Of a DNA stretch of 64,000 nt, positions 48,181-58,820 are shown piece by piece. Each line of letters starts with the position of its first letter. The first letter of the stretch is position 1. The stretch is from Montifringilla adamsi. Its lineage: Eukaryota > Chordata > Aves > Passeriformes > Passeridae. The stretch covers positions 872,345 through 936,344 of the forward strand of contig JAGGNK010012003.1 in the NCBI GenBank assembly GCA_017590115.1, given 5' to 3'. The translations under genes were made by a program, and so were the position numbers. The notes below the pieces were generated by a model. That model was not told where the DNA came from and did no database searches. It worked only from the letters and a program-made list of their open reading frames with translations.

Positions 48181-51100
48181 ACTTGTCCAGCGGATAAAGC
48201 CGGAACACAAATCAGGAGCTGGGGAGGAAGGACGGGGTGGCCTTTGCCTGGGCAGGTGACAAGTTGTGGCTCACGGGGCACAAGGTGTTGTTCCTGGTGC
48301 CTCTGTCTTCACCAGCCCTGAGCGAGCTGCCTGCTCAGATCGGACCTCTGGGCATTAAGGACATTCTAACAGTGTGATGTTTATATTGCATGTGGCTGTG
48401 ACTGCACAGCCATGAGCCTCAGAGGAGATATAAACAGTATTTTGGGGTTCCCTCCATCAAATTTCCCTTTGTGAGGCAGGTGAGGTGATAAGGACTAAAG
48501 GCAGAACATCTTACTCTGCAAATATCACTTTGCAGTCCATAAAACAATGGAAGTGTCCATCTTCAACAGCAGTTTCCTGCCAATTCCTGTTTAACTTTCC
48601 AGTAGCATCTCATGTACACATCTGCTTCCCAGCTCTGGCATTTCCTGTTGGAGACACAAGCCTCAAGTCTAGCACATAAAACTGATTTTCAGGAGAACCA
48701 TCAGTGGAATGACTCCTTCATCTCATGGCATTCCAGCATCCTTTGTGCAAGAGATCAGATGATGCAAACTTGTGTGTGAGCCAAGCATGGTACAGCATCA
48801 GAAGGGCCCCGAGGAAAGGGAGAGTAAATTGGCTTCTCTTTCTTGGGGCTTATCTGTTCTGCACAACCATTAGGAGAGGAACAAGCAGGAAATAGGGGTT
48901 ATCCATCAAAAATACACCCCAGATACAATTAAACTGGAAAAGCCAAAAGATCTTGGTCATCAGGATGTTCTTATACCAAAAAGGAGAAAGAATGTCAAGA
49001 GAGAATGTGGCTCTCTTGGAAGTGGTCATCATTATATAGCTTTAAGTCCTCAGTCTACAAATGGATTGCTCTGGATTTACCCAGAGTAACTGAGCTCATT
49101 TCCCTTTTTAGCTGATAAAAGCCCAGTTGTCTGGAACTCCAGCAGGCCAATTGTAAAAGCAGCATGTGGCAAAGGCTGGTGAGTCACCAGCTCATTTGCT
49201 CAGCAACCAGCAACAACAAACTCTTCACATTTCCTTGGGCCAGCCCAGGAGAGCTATTCCACATCCCTGAGTGAGCAAATACACAGTGTGGGACTGATCT
49301 GCCTCCTCCTTCTTTTCCTCCTCCCTTTCCTCTTCCTCTCCCTCCTCTTCCTCCTCCTCCTCATCTCTGCCTCGTGCCAGTGCTGTGGCACTCAAAAGGT
49401 GATTACTCAGGAGCTGGGGCTTTTGCCTCACCACACTCCACACTGCTTCCAACCATGGAGCAGGAATGTGATTTTTCTCCTGAAGATCAGCAGCAAATGG
49501 TCCCCCATGAACTGGAAAGAACTGGGGCAGCTCAGTCCTTGCGGATTCCTCGCAGAAGGAGTGAGGGATGACCCCACAGCAGGGAAGTTAAAACTGCTAA
49601 TACTGTTTGGCAGCACTTCACAAGATCAAATCACCACTTGGTTTTCCAGCAGAGAGCACTTCCAAAAAATCCCACTGGTGATGAAAGTTCCTAGGTAGAC
49701 AAAAATATCTGAGTTCCAGGCTGTAGAGCAGCCACAGCAGAATAGTCTTGAAAGAGAAGCAGCTCTGGGAATTCTGCTCGGGAATGTCCTGTACTTGCCA
49801 TCAGCATGAAGCAGGCACCAGGTTTAGCATCCTGCCCAGTCATGAGTGTGGCTTCAGCTTTCTACAGGATTTTCTGCCTTGGAGCTCCTGCCAAGGTGAT
49901 CACAGGGATCTCAGCTGGTTTCCAGCTCTCCCAAGAGACTTTGCTCCCCGCCAGCTTCCAGGGGTGGGTACCCAGCAGGTGGCATCCACGTCCAACACTT
50001 GTGCTGGAGCCTCACCTTCCTGAGGGCTTCTCTTCCACTTCATTATTCCAGATCCCAGGATCTGTTTCTTCATTAATGCCTATTTTCCATTTGAATTTAT
50101 TTTAAAATGTCACAATATTCACTGGTTTAGTGCTTCTTTAACTACTCTTACTCCTTCCCAAGGATAAAGTTCACTCATCATTCCTCTGTGTTCAGCAGCA
50201 CGGCATGTGAACCTTTATATAAAGATCATCAGAAAACAGATTTACTAACAAATTTATGAAAAAAAGTACTTGTGATCTGTCCATCTCACCAGTGAGAAAT
50301 ATGCTGGATCTAGGCTGGGAGAAATCAGGGCACATCACACCTCCATAATGTTTTTAAAAAACATTGGAAAAAATAGGTTTTGTGGGAGGGAACAGAAGTG
50401 CTGAGTAAGTTCAAGTAGCATTCCCAGACAGCCTCGGTTTCCAGCCCAGTTATCTGGCAAGGAGAGGCACTGGATTTGGTGTTACAGTCATTCTCCAACA
50501 ATGGAAGTGTTGCAAAATATGTAGCACCACATATTAAGAAGGGATTAGAAGTGGGGAACCACGAGGAGTAGGAAGACAGGAGCAGCCTTAGAGCAGAGCC
50601 TCAGGCACTGTTGCAGAAACATGTTTTCTGGAGCAGGATTACAGCCTTTGTTTGCTTGACAAAACCATAGATACAATCCTGCGTTTCCACACGTCTGTGC
50701 AGATCCTGCCATGCCCCCGACTCCAGGAGCAACCATCAACCCTCACAACTGCTGAGTATAAATCAAGATCTCATCTGCTAGTGAGAGGGTGGAGGATTAG
50801 GAATTGTGCTCCCTGCTCCTGCAGGCACTGAGGAGATCCACACAGAACCCAACTGCTGGGAAGTTTGGAGTTGAAGAGACCTGATGGAAAAAAAAAACAA
50901 AACCTTCTGCTCAATCTCTATCATGTTCTAAATCTTCTCTGCTCAGGTTTCTAAGGCTTGGATTACACCCAGGAATAGACTGGTGCTTATTAATTAATTC
51001 CTTTGAGGCTGTTCAGAGTCATATTTAACAACAGTCTCATTCTGGGTTTGTTGGTGCAGCGTTGCCATAAGGATGACAAGCAGGAACCGGTGTGGTGGAT

Positions 51101-53030
51101 TACTGACACTGTCTAATCCAGCCTTGGCAGTGCAGATCCAAGTACCTCAAAAGTGAGGGTTGGATCCTTTGCTGTGCAGAGTTATGGAGTTCTTGCCTCC
51201 CTGAAGAGGTTCCTCCCAGTCTGAGTCATTAATGGCTGCTCTGCATTCTGGAACATGAGGTTTACGTCCCTCCAAAATGTAATGGAAAGGTGGAGAACGC
51301 AACCCACAAAACTCTAGACCTCAGTAATTAGACACCCACAAGATTAATTACACCTTGTGTGAAAAGAAAAGTGTAAAAAGCCGTTGCGAAAGTAATTCTT
51401 ACCTGGTCTAAACAGCTGCCTTTCAGTGCCTGTGGCCAGGTAACACCTTGATTTTCTAGTCCCTCTTCCTCCAGCAGATCCTGAGCCCATTGCAAAAGAG
51501 GACACTGCCCTTGCTCCAGATGAACCTCAGCTCACCTCACTGCCTGTCATGGACCTGCTGGGACAGAATCTGACCCAGGTCTCAATTGGTGCTGGGTCTC
51601 ACATCATAGCAAAGCCCCCCCAGAACAGCTGTTGTCTGACAATCTTCTCCCCTACTGTCATTTCTACATTAAAAGAAATACTCCCAAAATCCACCTTTTC
51701 CTTCTATATATCCTCACTTACTCCAAACCACCTCCTTCAGAGGTGTCAATCAGTGCAGTGCAGTGACCAGAGAGAGCATGGACTTCACTTTCCCGTCTTT
51801 GGCTCACGTTGTGGTGGGAACACATGAGCTATTTCCCAGTCCACTCCTTTGAATCCCTCTCTATTTCAACTCAATTCCAAACCACAGAGATCCTTTACTC
51901 CTAGGAAGAGCATTTGGATTAAAATTTGTACTGAATCATAAGCCAACATTTAGTTGAATTCTACAAGGACAGGACAGTTTTTTAGTAGGGGGACTGAGAA
52001 CTCTCTCTTCAAGGGACTTTTGTACACATATACTTTTTTAACGAAGAATGATTCCCTGTAGGTTTTAAGGGTAAACCCATAAACACAGAAAGATTTCCAT
52101 TAAGAAACACTCAAAGGTGACCCTTGTTTGCAACAGCCCCACAAATAAGCAGTGCTGTGTGCTCCTGTGCTGTGTGTGCAGGCAGCAGCCCCAGAGCAGG
52201 AGCCCTCCCTGCCCATTTCTGTGTCACTGAGCTGAGACACAGTGTCCACAGGCCAAGAAAACACCAAGGACACATCCCAGGCTCCTCCTGCTCATGAAAT
52301 GCACTTTATGGCTCTGCTGAGCCCATTCCTGATGAGTGATGTGCCTGCAAGGACACTGGCAGCAGTGACAACACGTTTGAAGGCTGAGAGGACCCCGTGC
52401 TTTGTGACCACATCACCATCACCCTCTGAGGTGCAAACAGCAATCTCAGACAGATTTCCACATAGCCAAGTGCTTCAGTTGTGGCCTGGACACACAGCCC
52501 AGGCACAGCTGTCCCAGCAGAGGGGACAGCTGGGACAGACCCCCTTGCTCTGTGCTGGGGGTGCCCAGGGCTGAGCTAAGCACAAGAGCAGCCTGGGGTA
52601 CACACTGCTGAGCAGGACACTGTCTGCTCTCTCCTCTGCCAACATGCAGTTCAAAGTCTGAATCAGTGAATTTTCTCATTTTCCGCTCAAAGGAGGACAT
52701 GGCAATGGAGCTTTGGGCAGAAAGGGACAAATCAGAGTCTACTCCTGCTCTAGAATAATCTAGGATAAAATCCCTGTGGCTTGAAATAGTGCTGTGAACA
52801 CACAGAAAGCTGGGGGGGAAAAAAGGTATTATTTTTGGCTGAAAGTCTTTATGGCTGATGCAGGAACTCTCTCATTAGTTACTCATTGCCTCAGAAAGTC
52901 TCATAAAACAGGCAGCAGAGCCCAGCAAATACTTCAGTCTTGTGGGAGCTCAGAAATCCAGGAATTGAACGAGGCCTTGAACCCATTTTATAGACTCCCT
53001 TCTTACTGAACAACCATAAAATATTAAAAT
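48181..53030. other. Intergenic region between CPD and TMIGD1
   Basis: About 4.9 kb between the divergent CPD and TMIGD1 promoters. I see no recognisable exon, RNA gene or named repeat, apart from the pyrimidine tract near 49300. ORFs are short and unlike known families. Confidence 0.65.
49300..49369 (+). repeat. Polypyrimidine (CCT/TTC) mirror-like tract
   Basis: About 70 bases, nearly all C and T, as CTCCTTC/CCTCTT units on the plus strand. Such tracts can adopt triplex (H-DNA) conformation. The minus-strand frame rich in Glu/Lys here is an artefact of the repeat. Confidence 0.75.
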
Positions 53031-53038
53031 TCAGACCC

Positions 53039-53046
53039 TATAAATA
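53039..53046 (+). promoter_or_regulatory. TMIGD1: TMIGD1 TATA box
   Basis: TATAAATA lies 355 bases upstream of the TMIGD1 ATG. About 60 bases downstream a perfect AAG|GTAAGT donor follows. A tissue-restricted TATA promoter suits a kidney/gut epithelial gene. Confidence 0.65.
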
Positions 53047-53069
53047 AGGAGGGGAAAGAACTGTGCACT

Positions 53070-53107
53070 TCCCAGCTGAAGCAGCCTCTCCAGAGACTCT
53101 TCCCAAG
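53070..53107 (+). other. TMIGD1: TMIGD1 probable untranslated exon 1
   Basis: The start is approximate, about 25-30 bases after the TATA box. The end is set by the GTAAGT donor at 53108. It would splice to the AACAG acceptor ending at 53375, 18 bases before the start codon. Confidence 0.55.
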
Positions 53108-53375
53108 GTAAGTCCAGTGCTACCTGATCCAGAGACGGGTTCCCCAGACTGACAGGTGATCAGGGACAACAAACTCATGTAATGGAGATTAGAGACATAA
53201 AACCCCCTTGAATCTGCTCTGAACTGGAAAATGCCCGGCAACAATGGACTCAGTTTATTCCCTGGTGACCCTGTGCCCGCTGTGGGGGCTCTCCCCGGGG
53301 TGTCTGATGGTTGCAGGGATTAACCCCTGCGAGCCCTGGGCAGAGGCAGCAGTGCTGTGATCCTCTCTCCAACAG

Positions 53376-53472
53376 AGCCAGCTCTGCTCCGAGATGGCGC
53401 AGAGACGCAGCCCCGCCGTGCCCCACGGAGTGCCCGTCCTTGCTGTTTCCTTCTTGGCATGTGTGGCCACAG
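53376..53472 (+). CDS. TMIGD1: TMIGD1 first coding exon (CDS from 53394)
   Basis: After an AACAG acceptor come 18 untranslated bases and then ATG at 53394. The exon encodes the signal peptide MAQRRSPAVPHGVPVLAVSF, then LACVAT, and ends before GTAAGC. Confidence 0.88.
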
Positions 53473-56400
53473 GTAAGCAATGGAAAAATCCATCCTGGCT
53501 TTGTCCAAGCCCCATCACACCAATTACTGAAACTGCCCAGGGCCAGGTGATGTGGCACAGCAGCATCCCAGATTTTGAGTGTTCTGGAGGTCATCCCCAG
53601 AGGACTGTCTGAAAACTGACCTCTGATTTGGGAGTAGCAGAGAAGGGAATGGGGAAATGTCGGTGTTTTCTAGAATTATTGCAGCAGGGATGATGAGGCC
53701 ACAGTTTCCAAACCTGCTCTAAGCAGTGAGAAGTGTGATAGGTTTGGCCACCTGGGAACACCTTCAGACAGAGACCTTCAGACTTCTTTATATTCACAGG
53801 ACCTTAATACCTTTAGAATCTGAGCTATATTTTTTATTCATTATTAGTGAGTTTCATCCCATTACAATAATTCATTTCCCATACTGGTTGTTCATTTAGT
53901 ATGTCCTGAGGTTTGTACCTTTGATAAATTGCAGCTCTGCAACAGCCAGGATACAGCTGAGGGGCTGATTAACTCATTTATACTCCCAAGGGCATCCTGC
54001 TCCAACTGAAAAACAGAGTATCAAACACTGAGCACAGTGGTGCTGCAGCAGTGACTGGCAGCAGGAGGGTGATGGGATGGGAATGACCTTTTGCTGGGTG
54101 TCACATTGTCAGTTCTGGCTTCAGATATTTTGTTGTCACAGGTCTTGGTGTTCACGTTGCAAAAGGCTGATTTGTATTTTAAATAACTGCGGAGGGAGCT
54201 TTGAGATGAAGACAGCTTCTTGTCTCAAAACTAACATTCCACCTGACAGCTGTTAGATTGAAGCCTGAAAGTCTCATCCCTCCTCCAAGGTTGAGGCCTG
54301 GAGAAGTGAGCGTGGCAGCTTTTGTGGGAAGAGTGTGGTTTAGGATGCTTAAATGTCCTTGTCCTCATTCTTCTGCAGGATTGGAACTGTCTGTAAATAA
54401 CCACGCTGCTGACTTCACCCTGTCTACGGGGCTCAGCCCTGCCATCTCCCTCTCGTGCCTGGTGCACAACAGCAGCCAGGCCGAGGAGCTGCTCTGGTAC
54501 CGCGGAACTGGGCAAGTGGATCTGAAAGATGGCAATAAAGTGAACATCAGCAACATCTGCATATCCCCTGTCAACGAGTCTGACAATGGAGTCACCTTCA
54601 CGTGCAGGCTGGCACGGGACAAGTCTGTGCAGGTGTCTGTGACCCTGGATGTGCAGTGTGAGTGGCCGTGGTGGATTCCTGTGTGGAATGCCTGGGGTGG
54701 GATGGAGTCGTGGGCTGAGCAGCTCTGTCTGGGCGGTGTTTTGCACCCTTGTACGCTGTCTTCACCGAGAAAAAATGCGTTTAGGAGGAGATAACTCACG
54801 TGATAAGGCACTCCCTTCCCACAGTGGTGCTTATGGCTGATCTAAGGGCTCTTTTATAGGAGTGGGTGGGCCCTTAAGAAGGATACTCTGCACATGTCCC
54901 TGCCTCCACCTAAATTATTTCCCAAGGATACAAGTCAGGGCAGAGGAAATACTGGAGTGATAGTCTCTGCCACTGGCTGCCCTCCTCATTCCCAGGGATC
55001 AGGAAAGGCTGCACTACTGTGATCTGTTAGAACACTGAACCATGAGCACGAGGGATGTGTGAAGGGAACTTATTTTGTGTTAAATGTGGGCATTCTACGA
55101 GGTTGGAGCAACGTGGAGTCGGTCTCGTCTCCCAAGCAAAAAGTGATAAAAGGAAATAGCCTCAAGTTGTGCCAGAGGAGGCTTAGATTGGGTATTAAGA
55201 AAAATTCCTTTACTGAAAGAGTCATCAAGTCCTGGCACAGGCTGCCCAGGGCAGCAGTGCAGACACTATCCCTGCAGGGATTTAAATGATGTGTAGATGT
55301 GGCACATGGGGACATGGTTTTGTGGTGGCCCTGGCAGTGCTGGGTTAATGGCTGGACTCAATTTGAGAAGCCTTTTTCCAACCTAAATGGTTCTGTGATT
55401 CTATGAGCAGCATTATTAATGACCTGTTGAACTGCATTCCTGTGAACAGTCCCTCCCCAGCTGAGTGGAGAGGAGACCCTCCATGTGGAAGAAGAGAAAG
55501 ATGTTACTCTGACCTGCAACTCCAAATCCAACCCTCAAGCCCAAAGCACCTGGTTAAAGGACAACCAGATCCTGACCCTGCAGCAAAGTCGCCACAAGCT
55601 GTACCAGACCAGTGAGGTCTTTCAGCTCTCCATCGGCAAAGTGCAGAAGTCTGACAACGGGACCTACACCTGCGTGGTGGAATCACGCCTGGGAAATGGG
55701 ACAAGGGATTTCCACCTCATAGTTGAAGGTAACAAGGCTGCTGCTGAATAATGAGCTTTACAGATAACTCTCTCTTCTCTTTTATAATGTCAACAATCCA
55801 TTTATATTACGAAGGGTAAGTGGAGTGTGGTAAATTCCCTGCATGGATTTCTGAGGGCACAGCAAGAGCAAGGAGCTCTCCCTGCACCTGTGCCTGGGAC
55901 CACAGCACCAGGAAGGGCCTTTCCTGCTCTACCTGTTGTTCAAAAGCATTTGGCAAGTGTGACCTGGGGCAGGCTCATCCCACTGCTGCTCTTGCCACGC
56001 TGACAGGGCACGCTCAAGTGTGGTTTAAAGCACCTCAGGTCTTGCTTGAAGCATCTTATTGTGACCACAGGATGCCCAAATTGCTGCTTAAGGAGAGAGA
56101 AGTTGTGCTTCAGTTCACTAAAATACAGGCTCAGCTCCTTTCTCTCCAGTGGACTAACCCACAGAGTCAGTCTGGAGACAGCAGGGAGAGCAACAGTTAA
56201 TTCAGCAGTGACAGCTGTGGGAAAAGAAATGTCTTTCCACAGTCCTGTGAAATGTTCTGGGTTATGTGCCTGCACGAATTTCTCATATATCCAATTTCTT
56301 CTTTCCTGACAGATAAAAAACCTGTTTTTCCCAAGGAGGCTGTTATTGCTGCTGTCGTGGTGGTTACAATCACAATACTTTTTGGAATTGTGGCTCAAAA

Positions 56401-56723
56401 AGATACATTTTTAAAGGTATGGAAAGCTCTAGTTTCATAGGAAAAAAGTTAGTATTGTTTGCTGCAGTGCCCTGGGGTTTTTTTCTACCTTTTCTATTCT
56501 ATTTCGTAGTGTTGCTTTTCACTGTTAGAAAACTGCTACAAACTACCTCCTGCATTAGAATTACCAGTAGATAAATCAAATATTAGATATTTCATGTGGA
56601 AGGCATTATGTACTTGCAATATTTGTAACAATATCCCCACGGCCAGGAAATGTGAATGATAACAGGACTGCTTTTTTATTTTCTTTTCAGTGCTTCAAGA
56701 AACCAAAAGAAACAGCTCTGTAA
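53394..56723 (+). CDS. TMIGD1: TMIGD1 (transmembrane and immunoglobulin domain-containing 1), complete, five coding exons, 257 aa
   Basis: TMIGD1 is a single-pass adhesion protein of kidney and intestinal epithelia. Exons 53394-53472, 54379-54657, 55450-55728, 56313-56416 and 56691-56723 join in frame to 257 residues (human 262). Order: signal peptide (1-26, hydrophobic VPVLAVSFLACVA); first Ig domain (about 27-119) with SLSCLV...LLWYR...DNGVTFTCRLARD; second Ig domain (about 120-212) with LTCNSKSNPQAQ...DNGTYTCVV; membrane helix near 222-241; and a short basic tail ending ETAL, the same PDZ-type C-terminus as human. The two Ig domains are each one exon of exactly 279 bases. Several N-x-S/T sites are visible. 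The gene is transcribed away from CPD and towards BLMH. Confidence 0.95.
54379..54657 (+). CDS. TMIGD1: TMIGD1 Ig-domain 1 exon
   Basis: 279 bases between TTCTGCAG and GTGAGT. Core Ig landmarks are Cys in SLSCLV, Trp in LLWYRG and Cys in FTCRLARD. The segment VDLKDGNKVNISNICISPVN matches human closely. Confidence 0.95.
55100..55406 (+). mobile_element. CR1 LINE 3' fragment in TMIGD1 intron 2
   Basis: Landmarks are GTCTCCCAAGCAAAAAGTGA, then TCAAGTTGTGCCAGAGGAGG, GGCACAGGCTGCCCAGGGCA and the terminal CCAACCTAAATGGTTCTGTG ATTCTATGA block. It still shows fragments of the end of the reverse-transcriptase ORF (RLRLGIKKNSFTERVIKSWH). The copy is 5'-truncated, in the sense orientation of TMIGD1, and ends 43 bases before the Ig-domain 2 exon. 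Confidence 0.93.
55450..55728 (+). CDS. TMIGD1: TMIGD1 Ig-domain 2 exon
   Basis: 279 bases between GAACAG and GTAACA. It encodes FPPQLSGEETLHVEEEKDVT, then LTCNSKSNPQAQSTWLKDNQ and SDNGTYTCVVESRLGNGTRD. A second AG eleven bases inside was rejected because it breaks the FPP junction. Confidence 0.94.
56313..56416 (+). CDS. TMIGD1: TMIGD1 transmembrane exon
   Basis: The exon encodes DKKPVFPKEAVIAAVVVVTI, then TILFGIVAQKDTFLK. The hydrophobic run is the membrane helix. The donor is GTATGG. Confidence 0.93.
56691..56723 (+). CDS. TMIGD1: TMIGD1 last coding exon (C-terminal ETAL)
   Basis: After TTTTCAG the exon encodes CFKKPKETAL and TAA. The end matches the human SETAL terminus. The stop overlaps a perfect donor (GCTCT|GTAAGT), so splicing onwards is possible. 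Confidence 0.82.
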   Translation, partial: CFKKPKETAL

Positions 56724-56804
56724 GTATTTGACTGCTTATTCACACTTATTCCAAATGAATTCCTTCTTTAAAATTGGCAGAACCTGAAAAAGTTCACTCA
56801 GTAT

Positions 56805-56810
56805 AATAAA
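56805..56810 (+). terminator. TMIGD1: TMIGD1 proximal poly(A) signal
   Basis: AATAAA lies 82 bases after the stop codon and is the first canonical signal downstream. Confidence 0.6.
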
Positions 56811-57440
56811 CCCACCCAGCTCTTGCTCTGGCTGGTGAACATCCCAGCAGAGAGGGGTCCCTGGGAACATGACAGGACACAAACAAATCCTGCCCTTCCC
56901 TGGCCATCCCAGGGCTCTGGCTACCCCTGTGTGTAACTACTGGAAGGGAAAAAAACCCTAATGTCATATCCTCAGCCTGCTGGCAGCTTTCTGGAGCTGA
57001 ACACAGCCCAGATGAATTCAACTCACTTGTGGTGTTTTTTTTTTCTAGGAGGTGATTTTTCGTTTCTTCTGTTCATTTTGCTGCAGGTAAAGAACACCCA
57101 GAAAACATCATTTCTAGTGGTCAACCAAAGCCATTGTGTGAGATGATGAGATCAAGCACTGAAACTGGTTTTTTGGGATCAAGTTTATATGTTTTTTCAA
57201 AATACAAGTCGTTCTTTGCATCTGTTGATTCTAAGCTGCTGCTTAGAGGGTCAGAACTGTTAGAACTGGTCACTGGGAACCTTTCCTTGGAGCACCATCC
57301 AGGCAGGTGGGCTGCATGAGATGATGCCAGCTCTTGCCCTCCATGCTTATTCCAACAAGGAATGCATGTGCAGTCAGGCATGTGGGCTGTGGATCAGTCT
57401 ACAGAGCAATCTCTACTGCATTCTGATGCTGATGCACACA

Positions 57441-57446
57441 AATAAA
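57441..57446 (+). terminator. TMIGD1: TMIGD1 distal poly(A) signal
   Basis: AATAAA follows 718 bases after the stop and is followed by a GT-rich stretch (AGTGAGGTGTTGGG). It is an alternative, possibly major, 3' end. Confidence 0.55.
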
Positions 57447-57449
57447 GTG

Positions 57450-58260
57450 AGGTGTTGGGCTGACAGCTGCTTTCTGTCCTGCAGTGCCATTCCACAGGGC
57501 GTTGGGGTGGTGGCCACCCAACCCTCTGCCCCTTCCCAATGATCCTGTGGGCATCTCAGCTTCTCTTGCCAGGCCAAGAGCTGCCTGGCACTCAGCACTG
57601 CTGCTGCAGCTCCTGTCTCTGTGGCTCACCAGGGCTTGGGGCAGCCCCAGGTGCTTGATGACACACAGTGAAGTTTCAGTGTGATTGCTCCAGCGCCAGG
57701 ATGGGTGGAAAACATCTCCATCCATCCATCCCTTCCCCCAACAAATGTGCCACTCAAGCACTTTTCTCAAGGTCTTGGCAAGGCCTCATCATGCCTTGGA
57801 ATAGTCCATTACTAATACTGTAATGGACTGTAAATCAATGTGAGACAGTGAAGCACCAACGTTCTTCTCAGAGGAGCAGGCAGTTCCTCAAGAGGAAAAT
57901 TCAGCAGCTTGATCTGGAGTGTGATCCAGAGCATGTCTTTTACTCAGGGAGGTCCCTCAAGGTGCCACAGCAGTGCCACCTCATGTTCCTGGGCACTTGG
58001 CCTCAACACCACCAGCTGTGGAGAGCTGTCCCAAACCCTCCTGTTGATCTGCCACAGAGCAGGGGGTGACACCGTGCGGATAGAGCTGGGGACAGTGGAA
58101 TGAGGGTGCTCCAGATGGGTGTCACTCACCCAGGGTGACACCAGCTCTGCAGAGCCCAGCCTGTGCCCCAGGCACTGACACGAGCTTGTGCCACAAACAG
58201 CCCCCAGCACTGACCCTCATCGGGGCGGGGAGGCCACGGACTGCAGGCAGTGGGGAAGGT
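57450..58260. other. Intergenic region between TMIGD1 and BLMH
   Basis: No recognisable gene or named repeat before the minisatellite. There are only short ORFs. Confidence 0.65.
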
Positions 58261-58265
58261 TCTGG

Positions 58266-58612
58266 AGTGGGGCTGTGTGGGTGTGAGGGCTCCCTGTGAG
58301 GGCTCCCTGTGAGGGGCTGGCAAGAGGGGCCGGTGAGGGGTCCGTGTGAGGGGCTGGTGTGAGCGATCTGTGTGAGGGGTCCCTGTGAGGGGTCGGTGTA
58401 AGGGGTCCCTGTGAGGGGGTCCCTGTGAGGGGTCGGTGTAAAGGGTCCATGGGAGGGGTCCCTGTGAGGGGCCGATGTAAGGGGCCCCTGTGAGGGCGTT
58501 GGTGCGAGGGACCGCCGAGAGGGGTCCATTGAGGGGTCGTTGTCAGGATCGCTGCCAGGGTCCGTGTGAGGGGTTGTTGTCAGGGATCGCTGCCAGGGTC
58601 CGTGTGAGGTGC
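58266..58612 (+). repeat. GC-rich minisatellite upstream of BLMH
   Basis: Some twenty imperfect copies of a unit of about 15-20 bases, typified by GAGGGGTCCCTGTGA and GAGGGGTCGGTGTAA. The array grades into a longer unit (GTCAGGATCGCTGCCAGGGT) towards its right end. The Pro/His/Thr-rich minus-strand frame across it is an artefact. Confidence 0.9.
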
Positions 58613-58807
58613 CAGAATGATGAGTCTCTGTGAGGGACCGCCCCACCCGCTCCCCCGCACTAAACGTGTCCCTCGCCTCTCGCCATCCGCCCTCCCGTCG
58701 CCGCTCCCCCCGTCGCCCCCGGCCGCGGCCCCGGGCCCCTCTTCCGGCTTCCGGTGCCGGCGCTATAAGTGCCGCTTCCGCCTCGGGATCGTGCTGCCGG
58801 TGCCGCC

Positions 58808-58820
58808 ATGAACGCCCGCG
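58808..58820 (+). CDS. BLMH: BLMH exon 1 (13 coding bases)
   Basis: The exon encodes MNAR plus one base, after a near-perfect Kozak sequence and before GTGAGG. It is too small for ORF detection. Confidence 0.9.

Noticed and set aside
53250..53594. Overlapping 103-114 codon minus-strand frames at TMIGD1 exon 1
   Set aside because: They are antisense shadows of the first coding exon and its flanks, with no homology.
54258..54794. 178-codon plus-strand frame over TMIGD1 exon 2
   Set aside because: It runs through the acceptor at 54378 and the donor at 54658. Only 54379-54657 is exon.
58122..58646. 174-codon minus-strand frame upstream of BLMH
   Set aside because: Its Pro/His/Thr/Ser repeats mirror the minisatellite unit. 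There is no splice or promoter support.
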